A DNA stretch of 64,000 nt from Desulfovibrio sp. (GTDB lineage Bacteria; Desulfobacterota; Desulfovibrionia; Desulfovibrionales; Desulfovibrionaceae): positions 656,278 through 720,277 of the forward strand of contig JAQYWK010000003.1 of NCBI GenBank assembly GCA_030145055.1, written 5' to 3'. The translations under genes and the position numbers were made by a program. Positions 26,638 through 35,596 of this stretch are shown piece after piece; the first letter of the stretch is position 1, and every line of letters begins with the position of its first letter. The notes below the pieces were generated by a model. The model was given only the letters and a program-made list of their open reading frames with translations, searched no databases and was not told the origin of the DNA.

Positions 26638-27783
26638 TTACTTCTTACACTTTTTCTTCTTACCGCCACCGTAAATGGCATCAACCATGCCTTCGACATT
26701 TTCATCGGTGACTTCGACACGTAAGCCGCTTTGGCTCAAAATTTTCTTAGGACTATCTCCGGCACTTGCGGTGAGAATGATGAAACAATCGCTTAGCAAT
26801 TCGCCAAGCTCCTCCCATCTTGAAGATCCACTGCCAGCTTTGGGAGCCATGCGAGTTTCAAGCAGACAGGGCAAGCCATCTTCGCGCGGCCCGTAAATCA
26901 AAATTTTTACAGCGTGACCGAGATGCATATCGACATCCATGCCGTTAGAACTAACTGCCGCGACATTCGGTCTTTCCTTCGTAGGCTTAGGCAAAGAGCT
27001 AGTTTCCTCAGTTTTCACCAAAGAACCACATTCATCCCACTCGGGCATAAGCTCCATGTATTCCGATGCCATCTCGCGGGTAGTAGCCATCATTTCGCTA
27101 CTAGTTGTCTCAAGCGGATCAGATAGGTCATCATCGTTAGCAATGAATGGGGTAACAGCCATAATATCTGCGCCAAGCTCTTTCATGGACTGAGCAATTT
27201 TCCCAATGTGATCGAGATTGTCGGGATAAACAGTAGTGTTAATTTTCACAGTAAGCCCAGCCGCTTTGAACGCTTTCACTGCGTTAGCCTGCTCACTTGT
27301 AAGGAGGACCGCGGCTTCCTTTATAGGAAGATTCTTCTTGGAAGGACGAATCCATGCATAAAGTTTTTCGGCAACGCTCGAGCTGACCGCGTCCACCAAA
27401 AGGGTCACGTGAGATATGCCGAGCTTCGCAAGCGTTTCAGCATGAACATCAGCACCAATCCCAAGTGTGGTCATGCAAAGACTCATTTCTGGATATTTCG
27501 CTCTGACCAATTCCAAAGTACGAAAAGTCAATTCAGGAATAACGAGCGGATCTCCAGGCCCAGTAATCCCAACCACGCCAATTTCACGCCCACCTGCAAT
27601 GACATCATCAAGCCAGCAAAGCGCCGCGTCTGGCTGAATAGCTTCCTGAATCTTTTCAACAGAGCTGTAGCGAATGCGAGAATTAGCACGAGGAGCAACA
27701 GGCAAATGAATCCTATCAACAGACTTACGGGCCGAAGGACCGAAGCAGGGATGTGATGAGTAAGTTGAACTTGAATCTGTCAT
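26638..27783 (-). CDS. NifB-like protein lacking the radical SAM cysteines
   Basis: 381 residues clearly paralogous to NifB: SSHPCFGPSARKSVDRIHLPVAPR, GITGPGDPLVIP, KLGISHVTLLVDAVSSSVAEKLYAWI and a C-terminal NifX-like domain (VAAVSSNGMDVDMHLGHAVK). The radical SAM cluster motif is gone: the three Cys are Ala33, Ile37 and Ser40, and the later CKRC pair of NifB is reduced to a single Cys. The frame is intact, the barrel and C-terminal domain are conserved, and it lies between nifK and the ferredoxin, so it looks like a kept pseudoenzyme rather than a decaying copy. A scaffold, carrier or chaperone role in cofactor traffic is an inference. It ends in a Lys/Cys tail (KKKKCKK). Confidence 0.88.
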   Translation of the reverse strand: MTDSSSTYSSHPCFGPSARKSVDRIHLPVAPRANSRIRYSSVEKIQEAIQPDAALCWLDDVIAGGREIGVVGITGPGDPLVIPELTFRTLELVRAKYPEMSLCMTTLGIGADVHAETLAKLGISHVTLLVDAVSSSVAEKLYAWIRPSKKNLPIKEAAVLLTSEQANAVKAFKAAGLTVKINTTVYPDNLDHIGKIAQSMKELGADIMAVTPFIANDDDLSDPLETTSSEMMATTREMASEYMELMPEWDECGSLVKTEETSSLPKPTKERPNVAAVSSNGMDVDMHLGHAVKILIYGPREDGLPCLLETRMAPKAGSGSSRWEELGELLSDCFIILTASAGDSPKKILSQSGLRVEVTDENVEGMVDAIYGGGKKKKCKK

Positions 27784-27851
27784 AACGATTATAAATCCTG
27801 CTTTAAAAGTTCTCTGAAAATCAGCCCGTTAAAAAGTTTTGGGAAAGGGGT

Positions 27852-27886
27852 CTGGGGTAAACCTTTTTCCAAAAAGGTTTCCCCCA
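27852..27886 (-). repeat. Palindromic hairpin between nifK and the NifB-like gene
   Basis: CTGGGG-T-AAACCTTTTT pairs with AAAAAGGTTT-CCCCCAG around a 2-base loop, with flanking CCGCCGG and an oligo-T stretch. Similar GGGGAAACC...GGTTTCCCC intergenic hairpins are common in Desulfovibrio-type genomes (from memory). In this position it could stabilise the upstream nifHDK mRNA or partly terminate it. Confidence 0.65.
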
Positions 27887-27910
27887 GCCGCCGGAGGCAT
27901 TTCTTATTTA

Positions 27911-29284
27911 TTAAAGTACAAGCTCAAATGTTTCTTCTGGATCGTCGCGGTCTTTGCGATCTAGTAGTAGATTCAGAATAGATTCGAGTAGACGGAGTCC
28001 GCCTTTGTATCCTGCTGTAGGGAAGTACTGATGTCCCTGACGATCTAGGATCGGGAATCCCCAGCGTAGGAATGGAATATCTTCGTCACGGGCAACATAC
28101 TTTCCGTATGTGTTACCGATGAGCAGATCGACAGGCTCATTCTTAATCCACTGATGAAGCTGGAATATGTCGCCTTTTGCTTTGACGTTAACTTCGCCAG
28201 GCATGTCGGCGGTGATTTCTTTGATGCGTTTCTCGAATGCTTTACCTGGCGTTCCTGTGATGACGTGAACTGGAATCATGTCGATGGAACGAAGGAATTC
28301 ACACATGGAGATTAGCTGATCTGGATCACCGAATATGGCTACTTTTTTGCCGTAGAAGTACTGGTGCATGTCGGAGATGAGATCGACAAGCTGACCGCGT
28401 TCATTGGCAATTGAATCTGGAACGCTAACACCTGCTACGGTGCGGAGAACGTCTACGAAACGGTCTGTTGCGGTTAGACCGAAAGGCATGTCTAGAACTG
28501 TGCAAGGTACTTTGCACTTTGAATCGAGCCAGCGGGCTGCATCTGCGGAACACCATTCGCCGAGTGCGAGAGTTCCGGTTGCGCCGCCTGCATCCTTGAG
28601 CTCTTTTATGGTTACGCCGCCTTCGGGGAACATCTTGTATTCGCCTGTTAGAGGTGCATCTAGCACTCCTGAAGTATCGGGGAATAGAGTGATCTTGATG
28701 TCCATCATTGAGGCTAAACGTTTGATCTCTTTCATGTCGGAAGGTTCAACCCAGCCCGGAATGATATTAACTTTTCCGTTCTTTGGTGTGCCGGGGGTTG
28801 CAAGCTGAGCCATGGATTTAACCATGTTGCTGAACCCTGTGACGTGTGAACCAACGTAACTTGGAGTTGGTGCACCGATGACGTATTTACCTTCAGGTAT
28901 TTTTCCGTCTCTCTCCGCTTTATGTGCAATCTGCTTGAGGTCATCACCGATTGTTTCAGAGAGACAAGTGGTGTGAACTGCGATGACTTCAGGTTCGTAA
29001 ACGGTGAAGATGTTTTCGATGGCCTGTAGTAGGTTTGCCTGTCCGCCGAATACGGATGCACCTTCAGTGAAGGAGCTTGTTGCGGCTGGAACTGGTTCTT
29101 TATAGTGTCTGGTCAACGTTGATCTGTGGTAAGAACAACAACCCTGTGAACCGTGGCTGTGCGGCAGGCATCCGTGGATACCGAGAGCTGCATACATGGC
29201 TCCGATTGGCTGACAAGTCTTGGCCGGATTGATCATCAGGGCCTTGCGTTCAGTAACTTCTGTGGGGGTGTGTCTGAGTAACAT
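27911..29284 (-). CDS. nifK: NifK, MoFe protein beta subunit
   Basis: 457 residues, shorter than the 520-residue beta subunits of Azotobacter type because the N-terminal extension is missing. P-cluster Cys are in NPAKTCQPIGAMYAALG, HGSQGCCSYHRS and HTTCLSETIGDDL. The Ser/Pro-rich SYVGSHVTGF segment is conserved. It starts 16 bases after the nifD stop with GGAGAGAATAG upstream. With NifD it forms the alpha2-beta2 dinitrogenase that carries the P-cluster and FeMo-co. Confidence 0.96.
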   Translation of the reverse strand: MLLRHTPTEVTERKALMINPAKTCQPIGAMYAALGIHGCLPHSHGSQGCCSYHRSTLTRHYKEPVPAATSSFTEGASVFGGQANLLQAIENIFTVYEPEVIAVHTTCLSETIGDDLKQIAHKAERDGKIPEGKYVIGAPTPSYVGSHVTGFSNMVKSMAQLATPGTPKNGKVNIIPGWVEPSDMKEIKRLASMMDIKITLFPDTSGVLDAPLTGEYKMFPEGGVTIKELKDAGGATGTLALGEWCSADAARWLDSKCKVPCTVLDMPFGLTATDRFVDVLRTVAGVSVPDSIANERGQLVDLISDMHQYFYGKKVAIFGDPDQLISMCEFLRSIDMIPVHVITGTPGKAFEKRIKEITADMPGEVNVKAKGDIFQLHQWIKNEPVDLLIGNTYGKYVARDEDIPFLRWGFPILDRQGHQYFPTAGYKGGLRLLESILNLLLDRKDRDDPEETFELVL

Positions 29285-29300
29285 TTTCTATTCTCTCCTA

Positions 29301-30941
29301 TTATTCCCACACGAACGTAGCGGTGAGCTCGGGGTTCTCCTGCCAAGGGGCTTTCATGTAGCTCCAAACCTTGCTGTTAACTAAGCGGTCCATTTCATGG
29401 TAGAAATTAACTGCTCCTTTGAATCCTGCGTATGGTCCGCCGGAGTCGTAACTGTGGAGCTGCTTCATAGGCACGCCGAGCTTCTGGATAGAGTATTTTT
29501 CTTTAATACCGGCACAGAAAACATCAGGTTTCATAATCTCAACAAGTTTGTCAGCTTCGTACTGGTTCAGGTCATCAATGATGATGGAACCGTCTTCCAT
29601 GTCTTTGTTCAAGCCGTCGTATTCTTTGAACTTGAATCCGGCTTCTTCGAGAGCTGCGATTTCTTCGTCTGTTTTGCGCGGGCTGTAATATTTTTCGTCT
29701 GCTTCAACGGTAAGCTCTTCGATGTTACGTGAATCGGAGTCTACTTTCAGGCTTGGAATTACAGCGCGGCCTTCGTAGTCATCGCGATGAGCGAATTCGT
29801 AACCGGCTGAAATTGTTCTCATGCCCATTTCAGCAAATAGATCCTGATAGTGATGCGCTCTTGAACCACCTACGAAGATCATTGCTGTCTTGCCTTCGGT
29901 GCGGGTGCGGACTTCCGCAGAGATTGCTTCTACTTCGGGCATTTCTTCTGCGATTACGTCATTGATCTTTTTGATGAGAGCTTCGTCTCCGAAGTATTCA
30001 CCGATTTTGCGTAGTGACTTAGCGGTGCTTCTTGCGCCGATGAAGTTTACTTTGATCCATGGAATGCCGTATTTTGTTTCGAGCATGTCCGCGACGTAGT
30101 TGATGGAGCGGTGACACATTACACAGCTGAGGTCCGCATGCTGAGCGGAGGCAAACTGGTCGTATGTGGAGTTACCGGAGAAAGTGGAAATGTTTGATAT
30201 TCCACATTTCTTGAGGATGCGGTCAATTTCGAAACCGTCACCACCGATATTGTATTCACCGAGAAGGTTGATTTTGTAGTCGCCTTCTTTAGGTGTGGTG
30301 TTTTCACCAACTAGGTGAGTGAAAACCTGATTGTTTGCGATGTGATGACCTGCGGACTGGGAAACCCCTTTGTAGCCCTCACAGGAGAATGCAAATACGT
30401 TGCAGTCTTCATATTCAGCAGACATTTTTCTTGCTACGGCGTGAATGTCATCACCGATCAGTCCGACAGGACAGGTAGCGAAAATACAGATACCTTTAGG
30501 TTTGAAGAGGTCGTAAGCTTCTCTAATTGCGGCTTCGAGCTTCTTTTCACCACCGAAGATGATGTCCTGATCCTGCATATCTGTTGTGAAACAGTATGGG
30601 ATGTAGTTTTCGCCGTCTGGGCCTGCATCTGTCTGGTTACGTCTGGTCAGCCATGCGTAAAAACTACAACCGACGGGACCGTGAACGATATTTACGATGT
30701 CACGGGTAGGCCCCATGATAACGCCCTTACAACCTGCATAAGTACAACCACGCATGGTGATAATGCCGGGAATGGTACGAACATTTGCTACGATTTCAGC
30801 TGAGGCTACTTCGCCCCCTGATGCTTCATTGATCATTATCTGCTTAGCGCGTTTTCTGGCCACCTTCGGAGGATACTTCGAAAGAAGCTCTTCCTTGATA
30901 TCGGTGGGATTCCACTGCACCATTTTCTTAGTTTTAGTCAT
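29301..30941 (-). CDS. nifD: NifD, MoFe protein alpha subunit
   Basis: 546 residues. P-cluster Cys lie in TMRGCTYAGCKGVIMGPTRD, VNIVHGPVGCSFYAW and IFATCPVGLIGDD. The FeMo-co ligands are the Cys in LSCVMCHRSINYVADMLETK and the His in KQLHSYDSGGPYAGFKG. A loop around residues 400-450 (rich in Glu/Asp, with SPRKTDEEI) is longer than in Azotobacter NifD, a feature of the anaerobe and archaeal NifD group that co-occurs with NifI proteins. Good GGAGATTAG precedes the ATG. Confidence 0.96.
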   Translation of the reverse strand: MTKTKKMVQWNPTDIKEELLSKYPPKVARKRAKQIMINEASGGEVASAEIVANVRTIPGIITMRGCTYAGCKGVIMGPTRDIVNIVHGPVGCSFYAWLTRRNQTDAGPDGENYIPYCFTTDMQDQDIIFGGEKKLEAAIREAYDLFKPKGICIFATCPVGLIGDDIHAVARKMSAEYEDCNVFAFSCEGYKGVSQSAGHHIANNQVFTHLVGENTTPKEGDYKINLLGEYNIGGDGFEIDRILKKCGISNISTFSGNSTYDQFASAQHADLSCVMCHRSINYVADMLETKYGIPWIKVNFIGARSTAKSLRKIGEYFGDEALIKKINDVIAEEMPEVEAISAEVRTRTEGKTAMIFVGGSRAHHYQDLFAEMGMRTISAGYEFAHRDDYEGRAVIPSLKVDSDSRNIEELTVEADEKYYSPRKTDEEIAALEEAGFKFKEYDGLNKDMEDGSIIIDDLNQYEADKLVEIMKPDVFCAGIKEKYSIQKLGVPMKQLHSYDSGGPYAGFKGAVNFYHEMDRLVNSKVWSYMKAPWQENPELTATFVWE

Positions 30942-30961
30942 TTTCCTAATCTCCTTGGTGC

Positions 30962-31336
30962 TTAAACGATGGAACTTTCGCCTGTTTCGGCTGTTCTTAC
31001 CCGGACCGCATCTCCGAGAGATGTTACAAATATTTTTCCGTCGCCGGGTTTGCCTGTCTGGTTAACTTTGATGATGGCTTCGACTATTTCGTCGACTGCA
31101 TTGTCAGGCACTACGACTGTCAAAATGCGTTTTGGGTAGAGTTTTCCTTTTTCGCCGAGCATTGCTGCAGCTTCTTCGTATCCGCTTTCAGCTCCTTCTA
31201 GGAGAGCTGTGTTTACGAATCCTTTTCCTCGTCCCTGAGCTTCGTGTGCGAAGAAGGCATCTACGCCCGCATCACCTAGAGCTGCTTTGGTACGGTTCAT
31301 CATGTTCATCCGCACGACTGCGACTATTTCCTTCAT
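30962..31336 (-). CDS. nifI2: NifI2, PII-family switch-off regulator
   Basis: 124 residues: MKEIVAVVRMNMMNRTKAALGDAGVDAFF and the PII C-terminal signature TGKPGDGKIFVTSLGDAVRVRT. In methanogens and anaerobic bacteria NifI1 and NifI2 bind dinitrogenase directly and inhibit it when ammonium is high, relieved by 2-oxoglutarate. Its position between nifI1 and nifD is the classic nifH-I1-I2-D-K order. The ATG overlaps the nifI1 stop by one base. Confidence 0.95.
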   Translation of the reverse strand: MKEIVAVVRMNMMNRTKAALGDAGVDAFFAHEAQGRGKGFVNTALLEGAESGYEEAAAMLGEKGKLYPKRILTVVVPDNAVDEIVEAIIKVNQTGKPGDGKIFVTSLGDAVRVRTAETGESSIV

Positions 31337-31680
31337 TACGCGTCTCCCTCTGAGGCTCCTTCTTTTACGCCGGAGCTGATGGTGTAGACATCGCCAACTT
31401 CTGAAACAAAGATCTTACCGTCGCCGAAAGCACCTTTGGTTCCCGATCTTGCAGCGTCCATGATGGTGTTGATGACAAATTCTTTGTCATCTGCTTTCAC
31501 TACGCTCATGAGCATAGTTTTAGGGATTTCGTCATAGGTAACTTCGCCGATTTTGATGCCGCGCTGTTTACCGCGACCAGCTACTGAATATTTTGTGACG
31601 GCTGGGAATCCATTGTCCATGAGGGAAGCTAGGACATCGTCTGCTTTTTCTGGTCTTACAATTGCTCTTACCATGATCAT
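31336..31680 (-). CDS. nifI1: NifI1, PII-family switch-off regulator
   Basis: 114 residues with PII fold: MIMVRAIVRPEKADDVLASLMDNGFPAVTKYSVAGRGKQRG and GAFGDGKIFVSEVGDVYTI. It partners NifI2, which is translationally coupled to it. Location directly after nifH, with GGAGAACAAG upstream of the ATG, matches the NifI1 family. It acts on the nitrogenase protein, not on transcription. Confidence 0.95.
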   Translation of the reverse strand: MIMVRAIVRPEKADDVLASLMDNGFPAVTKYSVAGRGKQRGIKIGEVTYDEIPKTMLMSVVKADDKEFVINTIMDAARSGTKGAFGDGKIFVSEVGDVYTISSGVKEGASEGDA

Positions 31681-31730
31681 AATCTTGTTCTCCTATTTTG
31701 GGTTGTGAGTAGAGTTTTACAGAGTGAGTT

Positions 31731-32588
<858 letters not shown>

Positions 32589-32630
32589 TTATTTTTAGGT
32601 TTAAATTTTCGTTGATGCTGACTCTCATAA

Positions 32631-32646
32631 GGCAATACCCATGCCA
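32631..32646 (-). promoter_or_regulatory. Sigma-54 promoter of nifH
   Basis: On the minus strand TGGCAT (32646-32641), 5 bases, TTGCC (32635-32631); GG and GC are 10 bases apart. Expected transcription start near 32620, about 50 bases before the nifH ATG. Confidence 0.85.
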
Positions 32647-32715
32647 AACTCTCTTCGAGAGTCTAGTTGCCTGATATATAAGTATTTATCTTGAAAAGTG
32701 GTCTTGAAAAGTTAC

Positions 32716-32778
32716 CTACACAAAATGTAGGAAGCTACACAAATTACAGACGAAAATGTAGCTTCCTACAAAAGTGTA
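32716..32778. promoter_or_regulatory. Operator cluster between nifH and nifV
   Basis: TGTAGGAAGCTACA at 32726-32739 and its exact reverse complement at 32757-32770 form a 31-bp-spaced pair of palindromes (TGTAG-N4-CTACA). Extra half-sites CTACA (32716-32720) and TGTA (32775-32778) flank them. The left copy also fits the NifA upstream activator consensus TGT-N10-ACA (32726-32741). Both copies lie 106-150 bases upstream of the predicted start sites of nifH and of nifV, the right range for an enhancer. Confidence 0.75.
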
Positions 32779-32848
32779 TCTTTTCAGTGAGAGGTGGTGG
32801 TTTTTGATAAGTACTGTTATTTAAGAGAGATAGGACTTGATGTGGAAT

Positions 32849-32864
32849 TGGCATTGTACGTGCT
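32849..32864 (+). promoter_or_regulatory. Sigma-54 promoter of nifV-modAB
   Basis: TGGCAT (32849-32854), 5 bases, GTGCT (32860-32864), with GG and GC 10 bases apart. Start expected near 32875, about 25 bases before the nifV ATG. Confidence 0.75.
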
Positions 32865-32900
32865 TAGTCAGTGTATCTACTAAACTACAAGGAGCCAGCC

Positions 32901-34031
32901 ATGTTAATAGATACAACACTAAGAGAAGGCGCACAGTTGTTCGGCGCATATTTCAATATAGATACTCGCAAACGCATTGTCGCAGGGCTGATGGCGCTAG
33001 GTGTGGATGAGATAGAACTCGGGTGGGTTGGACAAGACGGGTTACTTGAACTCGCCGAGTATGCCCGTTCATTAAAAGGGGATACAAAGCTCAGCGTATG
33101 GAGTCCCTGCCGTGAAGCGGATATTATTAAAGTCTCAATGCTCCCGATTGATCGCATCAATATAGGGGTTCCCGTTTCAGACCTTCATATAGAGAAGAGG
33201 CTGGGGACTGATCGTGCTGGGCTACTCAAAAAACTCACTAGTACCGTAAAGACCGCGCTCGATAACGGCATCAGATATGTTTCTATCGGGCTCGAAGATC
33301 TATCACGGGCGGATGAATGTTTTGCGCTGACCGTGGCACTTCTCGCAAAGGTGTCTGGAGCGTCCCGCGTTCGCCTTGCCGATTCACTTGGTCAGCTTAC
33401 ACCTAAAACTACAGAGCATTTAGTTCAGTTATTCAGCGGTCAGATCAATATTGATTTTGCGGTCCACTGTCATGACGATTTCGGTATGGCGACAGGTAAC
33501 GCTATTACGGCTCTAGCTTCCGGCGCAAAATATGTGGATGTAAGTGTACTTGGGATCGGAGAGAGGTCCGGCATTGCTGCTACGGAAGAACTCGTTGCGT
33601 ATCTCGCCCTTAAAAATGATAGCCATAAATATTCTACAGAAGCGCTAATGGATCTTTGCAGTTTCGTATCAAATGCGGCCGGAGTTCCGATTGCGCGTAC
33701 GAAGGCTGTTGTTGGTACCGATATTTTTGCGTGTGAGTCAGGTTTGCACGCACACGCACTCAGCAAATCACCCGAATTATTCGAACCATATAATCCAGAG
33801 CGTGTGGGCAAAACTCGCAAGCTGGCAGTTGGAGGTAAGAGCGGTAGGGCTGCGGTAGCTTCGGCATTAAGCGATTGCGGTATGGACTCGTTCATACAGG
33901 ATATTTCCGGGCGAGATCTTTCCGCCCTTACACAAGCTGTAAGGAAACTATCATGCGAACTTGAGCGGCCGCTTACGAAAGTTGAACTTCTGAATCTGAC
34001 TGAGCCGGAAACCTTCCGGAGGGTCGGATGA
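32901..34031 (+). CDS. nifV: Homocitrate synthase NifV
   Basis: 376 residues from the ATG at 32901 (AAGGAG 6 bases upstream; an upstream reading from 32871 lacks support). The DRE-TIM aldolase signature IDTTLREGAQLFGAYF, the metal-binding VHCHDDFGMATGNAI and GIGERSGIAATEELVAYL show the isopropylmalate/homocitrate synthase family. It condenses acetyl-CoA and 2-oxoglutarate to homocitrate, the organic ligand of FeMo-co. Its stop overlaps the modA start (ATGA). The promoter is sigma-54 type and divergent from nifH. Confidence 0.93.
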   Translation: MLIDTTLREGAQLFGAYFNIDTRKRIVAGLMALGVDEIELGWVGQDGLLELAEYARSLKGDTKLSVWSPCREADIIKVSMLPIDRINIGVPVSDLHIEKRLGTDRAGLLKKLTSTVKTALDNGIRYVSIGLEDLSRADECFALTVALLAKVSGASRVRLADSLGQLTPKTTEHLVQLFSGQINIDFAVHCHDDFGMATGNAITALASGAKYVDVSVLGIGERSGIAATEELVAYLALKNDSHKYSTEALMDLCSFVSNAAGVPIARTKAVVGTDIFACESGLHAHALSKSPELFEPYNPERVGKTRKLAVGGKSGRAAVASALSDCGMDSFIQDISGRDLSALTQAVRKLSCELERPLTKVELLNLTEPETFRRVG

Positions 34032-34768
34032 TTTCATTTAAAAGAATTATGCTCGCGCTCATTTGGATCTGCTTCACTGCACAAGTCGCTTATGCTGCTG
34101 ATTTATCTGTTGGATGCGCTGCAAATTTCACAGGTCCCATGAAGAAACTTGCCGTTATGTATGAAAAGGAAACAGGTCATAAAATCCTTTGTTCTTTCGG
34201 CTCAACAGGAATGTTCTACGGGCAGATTACTAACGGCGCCCCTTATGATCTGTTCTTTGCCGCCGATGAAAAACGCCCAGCTCTTTTATACAACTCCGGA
34301 CTAGCTGAAAAACCGGTGCTGTATGCAACAGGAAAAGCGGTTCTATGGTCTTCGGATAAAGGACTGGCAGAGGCCCGAGATTGGAAGGAAGCGGTTATTT
34401 CATCTAATATAGAACATGTCGCCATTTCTAATCCTAAGACTGCCCCGTACGGATTCGCAGCTCAGGAAGCACTAATTAAGGTCGCCCTTCTCGATGAAAT
34501 AACGCCTAAGCTGGTGTTCGGGAAAAGTGTCGGGGTCGCGTTTCAGTTTGCCTATTCCCGTTCCGCAGAGATTGGATTCATAGCCCTTTCGCAGGGACTG
34601 TCAGACAAAGGGATGGAGGGTAAATATTGGGACATTCCAGAAGCGGGAAAGGTTAAGCAGTCTGTTTCCATTATTAAATCAGGTAATGTTACCGAGTCCG
34701 GCGCATTCGTGGCATGGATGACAACTCCCACCGTCCGAGAGCTAATAAGCGAGTACGGCTATGAGTAA
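34028..34768 (+). CDS. modA: Molybdate ABC transporter substrate-binding protein ModA
   Basis: 246 residues with a signal peptide ending near AYAAD (about residue 24). The ModA pattern is visible: LSVGCAANFTGPMKKLAVMYEK, GSTGMFYGQITNGAPYDLFFAADEKRP and ISNPKTAPYGFAAQEAL. It delivers molybdate, needed for FeMo-co. It overlaps nifV by 4 bases and modB by 8, so it is co-expressed with homocitrate synthesis. Confidence 0.92.
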   Translation: MISFKRIMLALIWICFTAQVAYAADLSVGCAANFTGPMKKLAVMYEKETGHKILCSFGSTGMFYGQITNGAPYDLFFAADEKRPALLYNSGLAEKPVLYATGKAVLWSSDKGLAEARDWKEAVISSNIEHVAISNPKTAPYGFAAQEALIKVALLDEITPKLVFGKSVGVAFQFAYSRSAEIGFIALSQGLSDKGMEGKYWDIPEAGKVKQSVSIIKSGNVTESGAFVAWMTTPTVRELISEYGYE

Positions 34769-35519
34769 CATGGACTTGGCATCCTTATGGGTGACCGTGA
34801 AACTAGCCCTAGTAGTGACTCCGATACTTCTTCTTATTTGCCTACCGCTTGCACACAGTCTTGCGCGCGGAAATATGGTGGGCAAACGGTTCATCGAAGC
34901 GGCTTGTAACCTTCCTATGGTTTTACCGCCAACCGTGCTCGGCTTTATACTACTTTTTGTGCTCGGTCCGCAGTCATTTATCGGCGGAGCATGGAAATCA
35001 TTAACGGGTTCAAGTCTGACTTTTTCTTTCAGCGGACTGGTATTCGGCTCCATTCTATATAGTTTACCTTTCGGAATTCTCCCCATGCGAGCGGCCTTTG
35101 AAAAGGTTGATCCTGGAATAATAGAAGCTTCCAGAGCGTTGGGAATGAATCCATTACAGACATTTATATATGTCACACTACCTAATGTTGTGGGCGGAAT
35201 CACTGCCTCCGCGGCCCTTATTTTTGCACACACAGTGGGAGAATTCGGGGTGGCTCTTATGATCGGAGGATCTATTCCAGGCTCAACACGCGTTGTTTCC
35301 ATAGCCATTTTTGAACATACAGAAACCCTCGATTATGGTGCGGCCGGTATGCTTTCGCTTACTCTGCTCATTGTTAGCTATGGAGCTTTGCTACTCATCG
35401 GTAGACAGAATGGCGGACATCCTTTGTCTGTTTCATCAAATGCAAATTGCAGGCATATTCATGCTGAGAAACGTTCAAAATACTACTGCAAAAAAAGTCC
35501 AGCAGCCCTTCGCGCTTAG
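34761..35519 (+). CDS. modB: Molybdate ABC transporter permease ModB
   Basis: 252 residues with five to six membrane segments and the permease EAA loop EASRALGMNPLQTFIYVTLPNVVGGI, followed by AHTVGEFGVALMIGGSIPG. After about residue 212 the sequence (SSNANCRHIHAEKRSKYYCKKSPAALRA) is not typical of ModB and looks like read-through into altered DNA. No modC ATPase follows, so the transporter must borrow an ATPase from elsewhere or the operon has lost one. Confidence 0.88.
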   Translation: MSNMDLASLWVTVKLALVVTPILLLICLPLAHSLARGNMVGKRFIEAACNLPMVLPPTVLGFILLFVLGPQSFIGGAWKSLTGSSLTFSFSGLVFGSILYSLPFGILPMRAAFEKVDPGIIEASRALGMNPLQTFIYVTLPNVVGGITASAALIFAHTVGEFGVALMIGGSIPGSTRVVSIAIFEHTETLDYGAAGMLSLTLLIVSYGALLLIGRQNGGHPLSVSSNANCRHIHAEKRSKYYCKKSPAALRA

Positions 35520-35596
35520 TCGTCCTTCAAAATATTTAGATAGATTTCCTACTGAATAGTCTGTGTTTTTTTAATTGTTACAACGGGAGAATAGAT

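Noticed and set aside
27208..27756. 182-codon plus-strand ORF
   Set aside because: Antisense to the NifB-like gene, which has strong homology in its own frame.
27784..27840. Possible separate promoter for the NifB-like gene
   Set aside because: No sigma-54 or convincing sigma-70 element seen; read-through from nifK is simpler.
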